Below, piece after piece: positions 1 to 11,428 of a DNA stretch of 64,000 bases; the stretch's first letter is position 1; the number at the start of each line of letters is the position of its first letter. Both the position numbers and the translations under genes were made by a program. Source of the stretch: Eunapius fragilis (lineage: Eukaryota; Porifera; Demospongiae; Spongillida; Spongillidae); assembly GCA_963681505.1 (NCBI GenBank), contig OY811990.1:4442891-4506890 (forward strand), read 5' to 3'. Under the pieces are notes generated by a model. The model was not told the origin of the DNA. It was given only the letters and a program-made list of their open reading frames with translations, and did not search any database.

Positions 1-2458
1 ACATAGTTGGCTACATACAGACTACCACTTATAGGATCCAGAGCAACACCACGGGGTGCATAGAGATTGCCAACTGTGTGGATCTCGTTTCCCTGAGGAT
101 CAAAGATGGAGAGACAATTGCCACTGCACTCACAGACAAGGCTGTAACCTTCTTCATCAATTGCTATTCCAGTTGGACCCTTTACATCTCCATATGATCT
201 GACATAGGTCCCCTCTGGTGTGAAGACTTTGATGGTGTTAGAACCATTGGCTGCAACATGGATGTTCCCTTGAGGGTCCAAGGCAAGACCCCATGGATCC
301 TTAAAACCCTGAGCACTAGAGACATAACCATTCATGGTCAATAGCCAGCTGCCATTTTGATCCAATATTACTACCCTGTGGTTGCCACTGTCAGCAACAA
401 TCATCCTATCTCTTTGGTCAACAATAACAGATGTTGGTCCATTAAACTGTCCCTGACCTGATCCATGTTGGCCAAACTTTTGTAGGAACTGTCCTCCTGT
501 TGTCAGCTTCTGAATGCGATCATTGCCGTATTCAGCAACATACACCACATCTCCCTTGATGGATATACCACCTGGTCCATTGAACTGACCATGACCACTC
601 CCACCACTACCTATGGTTCTCTTCTCATGACCACCTTGGTCAAACACACGAATACAGTTATCATTCCAACTGGATACATAGATGTCTCCACTGTCATGGA
701 TGGCTATACCTTTTGGACCACCCCTACAACTGATAACTTGCTGGGGGTTACGTAAGGTTTTGTAGCTAGGCCTCACATCAAGGTCATGAGGACTGCCCTG
801 TACATGTTCACCATCCATTGTGATGAGGAGCTGGTGAGGACCAGCAGCCTGAGGGGTGAGGGTGATGGTGTAGGTACCATCTCCATGGTCCTTTACCTTT
901 CCTGGGACAACTGCTCCATCATGTGACTTGGCCCTTAGCTCAGCCTTCACCTGCAGACCACCATATGGGTACCTCTCTCCCTCTGAGCTCTTGGTCTCCA
1001 CTTTTACACTATACACCTTGTCCATCCTGGCTGCTGACTTAGAAGACCATGTGTTTTGTGATGGAGATGGAGGTGAGGCCATTACATGACCAAACATGGA
1101 GAGTTCCTTCATCAGAGAATCAGTTTGTAGGGTCACACGTATGTCACTGGTAGAGAGGGAGACTCCCTCAGCCTTCTTCAGGGTGGCCTTCAGTTCAGTG
1201 GGTAGCAGATCTCCAAGAGCTACCACCTCATGATCAGTGTGGGTCTGGAGGATGTGGGAGGTCATCTCAGTGTAGCGACCAATCTCATCTTGTATCTTCA
1301 CTAACTGTTCCTTCTGGAGGGACATAGCTGTTGTCTTGGAAAGTGAAATGGCCTCCATCTCTGACAACAGTGTCTTCTTCCTTTCCTCTATGGCTTGGTG
1401 GAGCTGTTCAAAGGCTTGGTTAATGAGCAGTGTGGCATTCTCTCTGGAAGTCTCAACCTGTTCTGCCATCTTGTTTTTGTCACCAATGGCACTGGTCAGC
1501 TTTGAGGTCATTTCATGTGCACACACAAGTGCTTCTCTCATTTCATCTCTGCGGACCATTGCAATATTACCAACATCAGCAAACCTGTGTTGGTTATGAA
1601 GAACTGGGGCACTGTCTCTGTTGACCAGACACTGGCAGGTCTCACAATAGATTTTAGTTTCATGATGATGTTGTTCAGTTGATGTCATGATGGATGGAAG
1701 TAGTCTGACAGACTCCTGGTCTAGTCCAACCATTTGGTGATGATGGAATATTTTACTGCTCTTGTGGTGCTCATGACACAAGGTACAGAGGAACTGACCA
1801 CATGTACAACAGAACACCACTGCAGGCCCCTTGCCCCCATGCAGACAAGCATCACATGACTTTTCACCACCACTGCCAATCTTGGACATATACCCAGCCA
1901 CCTCTACCTCAAAGCCAAGATGGAGGTTCTGAGGTATAGCATTGACTGCACCCTCTGGTATGGTGATACTTCTCTGACAGGTATGACACTCCATCTTCTG
2001 CTTGTCTCCAGACCTCTCTATCTCCATATGTAGACACTGCCCACAGAAAGAGTGTAGACATGGAAGGATCCTAGGGTCTGTGTAGGGCTTAGAGCACAGC
2101 TGACATATGGTGTGTGGAGGGAAGAGGCCAGACCTGTGGAACAATAATGGACGTTCGAGAAAGATCTACTAGGCAATACATGTACACATATGATGTGTCT
2201 ATTGCTGATCGCCCTGGGAGCGTGGTATGTGTTTTAGTAGCGCAATAATAAAAACACGGCCGGTTTATGTGTGTTAGTGCTTTACCTGCTACTACACGTC
2301 TCATCTTGCTTGGATGATTTCAACGTCCCTCGGCCCGATATTTGGTCCGCTCCACACTCGTTACAAAATGGTTCACCAGGATCGAGATCCTTTTGGCACA
2401 GCACACACGTCGGTCGCTGTACAGGTAACATGCCATTGTGTTGTACTTGGGTTGACAT
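1..2458 (-). CDS. TRIM-NHL E3 ubiquitin ligase (TRIM2/3/71-like), 3' end cut by window edge
   Basis: Two coding exons on the minus strand, 2286-2458 and <1-2133, join at a GT-AG intron with a phase-2 junction. About 768 residues are visible. An N-terminal segment has two CxxC pairs (C18/C21, C32/C35). A RING C3HC4 follows (C68, C71, C83, H85, C88, C91, C107, C110), then B-box 1 (about 149-190), B-box 2 (about 209-245), a coiled coil (about 256-402), a filamin-type Ig repeat (about 429-507) and NHL repeats from about 519 to the edge. The ATG at 2456-2458 was chosen because an in-frame stop lies upstream; a second ATG lies nine codons downstream. Known TRIM-NHL proteins are RING E3 ligases, some of which bind RNA through the NHL propeller. 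A plus-strand fragment at 3816-4139 suggests only about ten residues are missing at the C-terminus. The exact orthologue is not assigned, because such genes are multicopy in sponges and cnidarians. Confidence 0.9.
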
Positions 2459-2930
2459 CACTAAAGAACTTTGCGGGTAAATTTCATATTAGACGTGTTT
2501 TTATATACTGGAACAATAGAAAACCGGTTTTAATCTGGTTCTAAACAGGAATATTCAAGCCCTGTCATTTATCACTTCTGTGCCTGCCTTTGCGTGCCAT
2601 TGCAGCGAATGATGTAATGTATCAACACCCAGTGACCAGTTAGCTGGTACATAGCTACATGTTAGTATACTGATATCGTATGAAGGTGTGTGCAGATGTG
2701 TCAGTGTAGATCAAGAATGAGGCTGTGGAGAAGGTATGTAATAATATGATTGTGCACGTTACAAATAATTATAAGCCATTCAACCCAAGGATTCTGTATC
2801 AAGTTAATCTCATAAGATGGTAGGTAAAATTAGTACCTGAGTAAGCAGGTCTAGAAATTAAGTACCAAGTAGGCTCACAAGTCTTACTAATGTACTGTGT
2901 GTGACTCCATGCCTTTGTCTCTCCTGGACT

Positions 2931-2993
2931 ATTACTGCTCTGATGGTACTCGGAAGGTACAGAGGAACTGACCACATGTACAGCAGAACACCC
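2931..2993 (-). pseudogene. TRIM B-box fragment
   Basis: About 60 bp match the B-box 1 coding sequence of the neighbouring TRIM-NHL gene (around 1750-1815), including the segment for CTCGQFLCT, with no frame beyond it. The rest of 2459-3190 shows no recognisable gene. Confidence 0.5.
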
Positions 2994-3194
2994 CTTGACC
3001 TAATATAGATCTGCTCCTTTTAAATACTAGATGATGTCTTTTATCTTAAAGGTGACCCCTTTGTTTAAAGGATTATTTACAAGTGTCTCCATGCCCACAT
3101 CACATCTACGTACCAACCCATTTCTTGCGTAGTGGTGATGTAATCCATCCACAGCTGCTAGTGTGGGTCTGGGTATGGTTTTGTCATGTATGCA

Positions 3195-3200
3195 TGTGTG

Positions 3201-3250
<50 letters not shown>
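3195..3250. repeat. (GT)n microsatellite
   Basis: GT dinucleotide run with one TTT interruption. Long frames through it on both strands are low-complexity artefacts. Confidence 0.95.
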
Positions 3251-3252
<2 letters not shown>

Positions 3253-3372
3253 AGTGAGTGTCTCCTCATTGGATGTTCGTTGTGATGTTCATACATCTGT
3301 ATGGTATCCTGATCAATCACACACCATGTTATGTAACTGTGGGTAACAGTACCTGTGACTTCATATCCTTAT

Positions 3373-3783
3373 GCCTCAGCCAGCCCCCTCATGTATCATT
3401 GGCTAGCCCCCTCATGTATCATTGGCTAGCCCCCTCATGTATCATTGGCTAGCCCCCTCATGTGTCATTGGCTAACCCCCTCATGTATCATTGGCTAGCC
3501 CCCTCATGTATCATTGGCTAGCCCCCTCATGTATCATTGGCTAGCCCCCTCATGTATCATTGGCTAGCCCCCTCATGTATCATTGGCTAGCCCCCTCATG
3601 TATCATTGGCTAGCCCCCTCATGTATCATTGGCTAGCCCCCTCATGTATCATTGGCTAGCCCCCTCATGTATCATTGGCTAGCCCCTTATGTATCATTGG
3701 CTAGCCCCCTCATGTATCATTGGTTAGCCCCCTCATGTATCATTGGCTAGCTATAGCCCCCTCATGTATCATTGACTAGCCCA
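3373..3783. repeat. 23-bp minisatellite, about 18 copies
   Basis: The unit reads CCCCCTCATGTATCATTGG plus CTAG, head to tail with few substitutions. It is the reverse complement of the unit in the much larger array at 20431-22475, so both arrays belong to one family in opposite orientation. Confidence 0.95.
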
Positions 3784-3815
3784 TACAGACACCCTATGGA
3801 CCCCTCTCTCCCCCA

Positions 3816-4139
3816 TGGGGCCTTGCCTTAGACCCTCAAGGGACCATCCATGTTGCAGCCAATGATTCTAACACCATCAAAGTCTTCACACCAGAGGGGA
3901 CCTATGTCAGATCATATGGAGATGTAAAGGATCCATCTGAAATAGCAATTGATGAAGAAGGTTACAGCCTTGTCTGTGAGCACAGAGGCAATTGTCTCTC
4001 CATCTTTGATCCTGAGGGAAACAAGATCCACACAGTTGGCAATCTCAATGAACCCTGTGGTATTGCTCTGGATCCTATAAGTGGTAGTCTGTATGTAGCC
4101 AACTGTGGTGCTGACACTGTATTGAAATATTCTATGTAA
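3816..4139 (+). pseudogene. NHL-repeat C-terminal fragment
   Basis: 108 codons including TAA, open to the stop, nearly identical to the C-terminal NHL repeats of the TRIM-NHL gene at the left edge but on the opposite strand. It begins inside an NHL repeat (WGLALDPQG) directly after the minisatellite, with no RING, B-box or start codon. It ends LKYSM-stop and so shows the C-terminus missing from the edge gene. Confidence 0.8.
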
Positions 4140-4224
4140 TGGTGATGTAATGATGATGTAGTGTTAATACATATTAAAATATTTCGTGTAGTGATGAGGT
4201 AATTACCACATGCATAAAATGGTA

Positions 4225-5290
4225 GGTTGAACATCACCATAGACTGCTCTCCAATGGGCCCTGAAGGAAGCATCCATTGGTACACACAGCTCATCAACCC
4301 AAGAGCAGTGATCAGAAACATGCAAGAGCTCCCCATACCAGCTGTTGGCACCATACAACTGGTGGTGCCCAGTACATCCATACCCAATTTTCTCCAGGTG
4401 TCCTTCAGATGTGAGGTGTGCACAGTGTCACAGAGCTGGAGCAACAACTCCATCATCTCTCTCTCCCTCCCTCCCTCCCTCGACTCCCTCCGTCCCTCGA
4501 CTCCCTCCCTCGACTCCCTCCCTTGACTCCCTCCCTCCCTCCCTCCCTCCTTCCCTTCCTCCCTCCCTCCCTCCCTCCCTCACTCCCTCCCTCCCTCCCT
4601 CCCTCCCTCCCTTGACTCCCTCCCTCCCTCCCTCCCTCCCTTGACTCCCTCCCTCCCTCCCCTCTCTCCCTCCCACCCTCCCTCCCTCCCTCCCTCCCTC
4701 CCTCTCTCCCTCCCTCCCTCCCTTGACTCCCTCCCTCCCTCCCTCCCTCCCTCCCTTGACTTCCTCCCTCCCCTCTCTCCCTCCCTCCCTCCCTCCCTCC
4801 CTCCCTTGACTCCCTCCCTCCCTCCCCTCTCTCCCTCCCTCCCTCCCTCCCTCCCTCCCTCCCTCCCTCCCTCCCTCCCTCCCTCCCTCCCTTGACTCCC
4901 TCCCTCCCTCCCTTGACTCCCTCCCTCCCTCCCCTCTCTCCCTCCCTCCCTCCCTCCCTCCCTCCCTCCCTCCCTCCCTCCCTCCCTCCCTCCCCCTCGA
5001 CTCCCTCCCTCCCTCCCTGCCTCCCTCCCTCCCTCCCTCGACTCCCTCCCTCCCTCCCTCCCTCCCTCCCTTGACTCCCTCCCTCCCTCCCTCCCTTGAC
5101 TCCCTCCCTCCCTCCCTCCCTCCCTTGACTCCCTCCCTCCCTCCCTCCCTCCCTCCCTCCCTCCCTCGACTTCCTCCCTCCCTCCCTCCCTCCCTCCCTC
5201 CCTCCCTCGCAGTGTGTGCACCCTGAGAAGTGCAGGGACTCCAACTCCTCACCACTGGTGCTGCTAGCACAACCTCGTAAGTGACATACA
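4225..5290 (+). pseudogene. Broken extracellular (Ig-like?) exon split by CCCT satellite
   Basis: After an acceptor-like TAG near 4225 an open frame reads an extracellular-type sequence with spaced cysteines and a tryptophan (ITIDCSPMGPEG, then SFRCEVCTVSQ). It runs into a roughly 750-bp CCCT tract. Beyond the tract, 5218-5272 resumes as cysteine-bearing sequence ([12 protein letters not shown]) and ends at a good donor, GTAAGT. Both halves recur inverted at 19.8-20.0 kb and 22.5-22.6 kb. I infer one ancestral exon of an unrecognised receptor-like protein. The Ig-like assignment is weak. Confidence 0.35.
4462..5209. repeat. CCCT/AGGG polypyrimidine satellite
   Basis: About 750 bp of TCCC repeats, interrupted at intervals by TTGACT or TCGACT. 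Minus-strand frames reading GGREGGREG are translation of this repeat and not genes. Confidence 0.95.
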
Positions 5291-5335
5291 CATGCCTCCA
5301 TTGATGGACTATGAACACTGTGTTATCCTCACAAA

Positions 5336-5337
5336 CG

Positions 5338-5400
<63 letters not shown>
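5336..5400. repeat. (CA)n microsatellite
   Basis: CA run with one CAAACA interruption. 5401-5640 shows no gene. Confidence 0.95.
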
Positions 5401-5405
<5 letters not shown>

Positions 5406-5641
5406 TCCTGCTGAAACAGGAGCCTGGTCTATGCAATGATGAGATCAGAATGTTCACTTACCACCCTACCATTATGGAGGTTGCCTAGGCAACGACAACA
5501 GGTTTACTGCAGAGAAATCCTGCCTGGACACATGCTCTTTTATGAAAGCACACCCAAACAAGACTTATGTAGCTGCAAGTAACAAACTACAGCACCATTG
5601 GTTTTACTATTGTAAGATGATTTACTGATGTGAGCACATGG

Positions 5642-6000
5642 TTACTTCCTTAACCTCATGTGGTAGTCATACTTAGACAGGTGGTGGTTGGGTGGGAAGA
5701 CAATGAAGTACTTCTCATAGAAGTCCAGGCAGTAGCTCTCAGCCTTGAAGCCAAACTTCTGGTACTTGTTCATAGATACTTGAAGGGTCACGTCCTTACC
5801 ACTGGTCCCTTAGGAGAGTCAGGAGGTGTAGCGCTGTAGGGGGGCGGGGAAAGGGGTGTGGCACCACAGGGGGCTGTGGGGAGGGGGAGGATGACAGCTG
5901 CTATATGACCTCTTGGGTAGGGACAGGCACTGCTTTGGCTTGGGTGTCTCGGGGAGGACTGGGGACTGGACAATCTTAGCAATGGTCTATGGTGCTAACA
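5642..6000 (-). pseudogene. KAT14-like GNAT acetyltransferase C-terminal fragment
   Basis: On the minus strand an acetyl-CoA-binding end of a GNAT fold is readable: KYQKFGFKAESY, then LDFYEKYF, then HMRLRK and a TAA at 5642-5644. The QKFGFK.E..-.DFY.KY...LRLR pattern resembles the C-terminus of KAT14 (CSRP2BP, ATAC complex). This is recalled family knowledge and was not searched. Upstream (to about 6000) is proline-rich with in-frame stops and no catalytic core, so this is a fragment. A related copy lies inverted at 18.8-19.4 kb. Confidence 0.45.
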
Positions 6001-6244
6001 TGGAGAGGAACATGTGCTAAGCCAGGCCACACCCCTCTTTGTGGTGGACTGCCTGGACCCTGGTGTTGGGCGGGGCCACCTTCTATAGGGACCACCAACC
6101 ATGATATCACCTAGGTACAGGCTGTGATTGTCTCATTCATCTGTTGCCATAGCAACACTCGTTCCTAACCATCCCCACACTTCGTGCCAGTTGTATCCTT
6201 ATGTTCATTACATCATCATTACATCATCAATGCATCATCACTAC

Positions 6245-6700
6245 ACATCAATACAGTGCCACTGAAGTTGGCTACATACAGACTACCACTTCTAGGATCC
6301 AGAGCAATACCACGGGGTGCATTGAGATTGCCAACTGTGTGGATCTTGTTTCCCTGAGGATCAAAGATGGAGAGACATTTGTGTTGCCACTGTGCTCACA
6401 GACAAGGCTGTAACCTTCTTCATCAAATTTTGCTATTCCAGTTGGACCCTTTACATCTCCGTATGATCTGACATAGGTCCTCTCTGGCGTGATGACTTTG
6501 ATGGTGTTAGAACCATAGGCTGCAACATGGATGTTCCCTTGAGGGTCCAAGGCGAAACCCCATGGATACTTAAAACCCTGTGGTCAGCAGCTAGTTGCCA
6601 TTTTGATTCTATATTACTACCCTATGGTTGCCATTGTCAACCAAAATAGTATTATCTCTCTGGTCAACAGCAACTGATCTTGGGTAGTTTGTATAGGTCC
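6245..6700 (-). pseudogene. Degenerate NHL-repeat fragment
   Basis: Minus-strand sequence matches the terminal NHL repeats of the TRIM-NHL gene (NTIKV, YVRSYGDVKGPTGIA, EEGYSLVCEHSGN) but carries frameshifts and small insertions, for example after GIAKFDEEGYS and within the following repeat. There is no other domain. Confidence 0.75.
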
Positions 6701-7175
6701 CTACTAAATTATCTTTATCTCTGTTAATTCTTCTTCTTCTTGTGTGAGTAAAACTCGGGATAGAATTGGTTTTAAAGAGCGCCAATTAGCTTTAGAATCT
6801 CCATCGTCAGGTATCAGAGAAAGCATGATACTGATATACGTAATCGTTACGTCAGATGGAGTGCTGCCATCCCATGGCGACATTCACGTATATTTAGAAT
6901 TGTGCAGTGTTTATTTGTTCACCTCTTTTGGGAAGCTAAGTTGTTTTTGTCAAAGAACCGTCACGTCAACTAAAGAGGCGAGCTAAACGATGAGATGAAT
7001 ACTTCCAAAATCGAGACGACGAGTTAGAGTCCTCCCGCGTTCGTTAACAAAAGCGGGCGTCTGCTTGTGACGGTAATTAATTGAAGTGGTGGAGGGGGGG
7101 GGGGGGGGGGGGGGGTGGTGGTGCTTGATCTTCAACTAAAGAGGCTACGTTATATGTATAACTTGTCAGTACAGT
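6701..7175. other. Intergenic, no gene seen
   Basis: No coding signature. It contains a poly-G run near 7096-7116. Short frames here lack homology or splice context. Confidence 0.5.
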
Positions 7176-7416
7176 ATATCATCGATGATGAATCTCTAAC
7201 GAAATTGGAGGCAAAGGTGGTGTAAAAAGGAGGGGAACAAGGTTTTGAGAAATGGAAAAAATCCTATATTTAGCACGTGTAAATGTAACAGAACCAAAAG
7301 AAGTGTTAAATATCTTATTTTCCTTTCTCAAAACCTTGTTCCCCTCCGTTTTACACCACCTCAATTCTCGTTATATCCCACCAACTTTCCCATTAGAGAA
7401 TTGTTTCTTTACTTGT
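7176..7416. mobile_element. Degenerate palindromic MITE (ACAAGTAAATAAAA family)
   Basis: Long inverted repeat: GGTGGTGTAAAAAGGAGGGG and AACAAGGTTTTGAGAAA on the left pair with TTTCTCAAAACCTTGTTCC and TACACCACC on the right. The right end reads AGAGAATTGTTTCTTTACTTGT, matching the ends of the better copies at 39378-39668 and 45556-45841. Confidence 0.7.
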
Positions 7417-7639
7417 AAATACTAATGCAATGCAATGTTGACCACTGTGAACGACAAGTGAGCCTGGTGTGGAGCTACAAGATTGAAACTGAAAACTGCA
7501 AGTCTTGAAACTCAGGTCCTTATTCAGGTACGTATTAAATGCCATCAAACCAATACAGGTATCCAAATGGATAAATACTAAATTTAATTACACATGTACA
7601 TTCGTGCAACATGTCCCTTGTTAAAAATCCTTGGACCCA

Positions 7640-9898
7640 TCACTGGGCATACTTCACCTTACCCTCTTCACTGATGCAACATATGTGCTGGTGTGTGACA
7701 TGGGAAGGAGAGAGTGTTAGGAGTGACCACTGCCCCGACAGACACTCACATTAAGGTCTCTGAAGTACTCATTGTAGTCCAGAGCATAGCCAACCACAAA
7801 CTCATCGGGAATCTCAAAACCTATGTCTGCTCATGTGAGCACCAGATGTGTGTCATGTGACCAGTGGTGCATGTCATGTGACACACCACGCCCACTCACA
7901 GTCAGGCCGATAACCAGTGCTCTTAGTGGTCCTCTTCACAAGCAGACTGAGGGGAGATGAGGTCACTGATACGGTGTTCTATTTATGCAATGCATAGATT
8001 GAATACCTTACGGTACGGGATCGGAAACGCAATATCTAACGCCATAGAATTCTATCATCTTTTCGCATGAATCTAATTAGGTTTGCGCGGGCTTTCTTGG
8101 TGTGAAACTGTAGAATCGGGTCAAGACGAAGACATCAGAAGGTAAAAGAGACAGATCACGATTCCCTAAAGTCTTGAGATGGTTTCTAAGGGGGGGGGGG
8201 GGTTTGAAGCTTTCTGTACTTATAGAAGCATACTTACAGCCCTGCATATGTGATGATTAAATTAGGACATGTTTCGACGAGGATGATTGTTAAGGAAGCG
8301 CAAGTTTGAGCACAAAAGGCGCCAATGCAGTGAATTTACTGTCTCCATTGGGATTGATATTTGGAAGAATACCAGGAGGGCCCGTCTGCAGCAGCAACTG
8401 AGTGAAGTAACTGTTGTGCAGACAAAACTGCTTCCTCGCGTAATGACGTCATACTACCGCGAAACACCAATGCGTTTCCGATCCCGTACCGTAAGGTATT
8501 CAATCTATGTGCAATGGATGAACAGATGGCCCCATGGCAAGGTGATCACTCCCTTCACCATGACACATGATGTGAGTGTGATGGTACGAGAAATGTTTTG
8601 AAGGACCTCACATAACCACACCCACATACTAGGTCCCCAGACATTACCAACTAATCCCTCTCCTCCCCCTCCCCTCCCACACACACAAGGTCCCCAGACA
8701 TTACCAACTAATCCCTCTCCTCCCCCTCCCCTCCTCCCACACACAAGGTCCCCAGACATTACCAACTAATCCTCCTCCCCTCCTCCCCCTCACACACACA
8801 CAAGGTCCCCAGACATTACCAATTACCAACTAATCCCTCTCCTCCCCCCTCCCCTCCCACACACACACCTGGCCACACGAACACTCTTAGGCTCATATTG
8901 CTGCAGGACTTTCAACAACTTGACCATAGTGGCTCCTGTGTCTACTATATCCTATGAGTGAGGGTGATGGGTGAGGTGAGGGTGATGGGTGAGGTGAGGG
9001 TGAGGGTGATGGGTGAGGTGAGGGTGATTAGGAGGTGTTATGGTGACTTACCTCCACCACTAGAACACACTATTGGATGATAAGACAACAGGTGATGCTG
9101 ACTGATCACATGACTGATCACATGGCCAGTTAAGGTCAACATAACACTAACCTTCCCTCTCAGCTTCTCCAAGCTGTCCCCACCAACCACCTGCACCTCA
9201 CCAGTGGACTCAGTACCCTGGGGGGAGGACAGAGATGGCTGATAAGAGGGGACACACCCTAACACAAACTGGCCAAAACCACACAGAGACACACATTGGA
9301 CCCACACACCACGGGTCATAACTTATTTGACGTCTAGTACAACGGTTGGGCTCACATGACCATCACATGACCATTACATGACCATCCATCACGAAGGGAT
9401 TTCCAATTGGTACCTGACTCACATGATAACTTTTCAGTCTGATGAAGTCCACCTGCATCTGATAGCTGTGAGTGGCAGTGTTGTGCATGTGTGTCTTGAT
9501 GAAGTTGAGGAGGTCGGTGAAGAACTGGTAGCCTCCCTTGAGTACACACAGGGCCACGAGGGGAGCTGTAGTCGCCTGCCACACCTCCTGAGCCAACTTC
9601 TCCACCCTATAAACAAAAGGAGGATAATTTCTCCCGACCTTTGACCCCTTCCAATTACGCTCACCTATCCAGGATAAGTCCTCTCGGCAGTAGCACGCTC
9701 TTGAGGTCTCCCGTGTAATGTCTTGGGATGCAAAACTGTCGCAAGTCGTATCCAATGTAATTGTCTGGTATCTGTTGTCGGCGCAAGGTGGAAGTTCGTT
9801 TAAGTCGTTTAATTAAATAAAAGGCATCTCCTTCTTACCACGATACACTTGCCGTCAGAAGAACCACGGCGCTCTTTGTCCCCTTCGCCTGAAGACAT
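7640..9898 (-). CDS. HPRT1: Hypoxanthine-guanine phosphoribosyltransferase
   Basis: Nine exons on the minus strand: 9839-9898, 9665-9771, 9423-9606, 9152-9217, 9052-9069, 8869-8951, 7900-7946, 7750-7826 and 7640-7687. All junctions are GT-AG and in phase, giving 229 residues (human 218). The enzyme transfers phosphoribosyl from PRPP to hypoxanthine or guanine in cytosolic purine salvage. Visible motifs are [10 protein letters not shown] near the N-terminus, [17 protein letters not shown] followed by the flexible loop GTESTG, the PRPP-binding [12 protein letters not shown], and the purine pocket [15 protein letters not shown]. The ending KYAQ is like the human KYKA. Exons 4, 5, 7 and 8 (66, 18, 47 and 77 bp) have the human exon lengths, including the 18-bp microexon. 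A 517-bp transposon sits in intron 6. No TATA box is evident. The gene looks functional. Confidence 0.97.
7993..8509. mobile_element. Non-autonomous DNA transposon in HPRT1 intron 6
   Basis: Terminal inverted repeats begin CATAGATTGAATACCTTACG and continue with GTACGGGATCGGAAACG, mirrored at 8477-8509. A perfect flanking direct repeat TGCAATG (7986-7992 and 8510-8516) is the likely target-site duplication. There is no transposase. A poly-G run lies near 8190. Confidence 0.85.
8636..9030. repeat. Intronic tandem repeats in HPRT1
   Basis: Two arrays. At 8620-8868 there are about four units of roughly 55-60 bp built on AGGTCCCCAGACATTACC with CT-rich spacers. At 8957-9028 there are about five units of GTGATGGGTGAGGTGAGG type. 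They flank exon 6 without touching its splice sites. Confidence 0.85.
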
Positions 9899-10600
9899 TT
9901 TCAGTGCACACGTACACGTTAGTATTAAAATTCGTTATTTATTATTTTGAGCGATGGGTGTGGTTCAAACTGCAATAAGCAGCAAAGATGTCCATAGCTA
10001 CTTGCTAGCTGCTCTTACGCTGAACGTAACTACAGATTGGTGAGAGACCGATCAAGGCTTTAGGTATAATATAGATGTACTACACACACCATGTACGCCT
10101 TTATTATTACATTGTATCTCTGAAGACTGAACAAACAAGTTCCCTACAGTGAGTACTCTGCAATTCGGCGAGGGGTGGGGTGGGGGGGCTTCCGACATAA
10201 AAAATTAATGAGGGGGGAGGGGCGAAATAGTTGCCGTGTGGTTATGGGGAGACATGCATGCGCATACAGAATTGAAGGATAGCGTGAAAGCGCTGAACTT
10301 TTTAAAATTCGATTCCCCCCGGATAATTTTATTAATAATCATTATTGAAGGGGTCCTGATCCGCCCTTGCTACTCCTGGTCCCCCCACCCACGCTTTGAA
10401 GATCAGCACTCTAGTGATCCTTAGTTTTCCCTTCTCATATGCCCCTATCCTCGTTCCCAGGCCACTTCACCAACCAAAATGGATGGAGAATATATACTTT
10501 AAATGGCCAGCTGTCAAACACACACAGACCAAAATCCATGGTGATGGTTGTAAACACACCCAAATTAGAACACATACGGACACATTTTTTTCTTTAATTT
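9899..10600. other. HPRT1-EIPR1 intergenic region
   Basis: About 700 bp between the HPRT1 start and the EIPR1 stop, both on the minus strand. It should hold the HPRT1 promoter and the EIPR1 3' UTR. I see no TATA box, conserved element or further gene. Confidence 0.5.
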
Positions 10601-11352
10601 TTAAGACATCAAAATTCTGAATTTCTCTGAGCTGGGAACGTGACTAATAACCAATCGTCCATCGTAGCTCAGGGACGCAAACACCCAGGTGTCCCCTGTG
10701 CTCCATCTTGCGCTGTACACAGAGTCCTCGTGTTCCTGGTACACGCGAACCACCTCATCCTTGGCCTGGGGGGTGGGGCCAACACTTCTGCACAGGTTGG
10801 GAGGGGTGGAAGGAAATGGTACAAGGAGGTGTGGTCATAATTGCCCCCCCCCCCCCCCCCCCCCCCTCTCCCCTCCCCTCCCCACATACTCTGGGTCGTC
10901 TTCGGTCCCATGCTTGCTGGGTTCAGATGCAATGGAGGCAGCCCTGGTCAGCACAACCTGGCAATCTGATCCCGCTGTGAGCACCAACTGGTCGTAGTTG
11001 GTGTTGAACTGGACTGACCAGATCCTACAGAACACATGGTAATGAAACCAGTAAGCATACTGGATACGTTTAGTACTGACCAATGGGTATGGCTTATTTA
11101 ATGCAAAGGGTGATACGTTTAGTACTGACCAATGGGTATGGCTTATTTAATGCAAAGGGGGATACATTTAGTACTGACCAATGGGAATGGTTTCTCTGTA
11201 CCAAGATGGGCTGGTCACACTTGCGGCCATCCCAGAACTTCACAGTGCAATCATCTCCACACGAGGCAAAGTGGAGAAGCTTGTTTGGGTTGAAGTCAAG
11301 ACCTCTCACACATGAGCCGTGAGGCTGCTCCAGGTTAATGGGAGACTGCCTA

Positions 11353-11428
<76 letters not shown>

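Noticed and set aside
4428-5399. Long minus-strand frames of up to 323 codons reading GGREGGREG and CVCVCV
   Set aside because: They translate the CCCT satellite and an adjoining CA repeat. Overlapping frames are all open because of the repeat, with no domain or splice support.
8505-8765. Minus-strand frame with [18 protein letters not shown] repeats
   Set aside because: Translation of the intronic tandem repeat in HPRT1.
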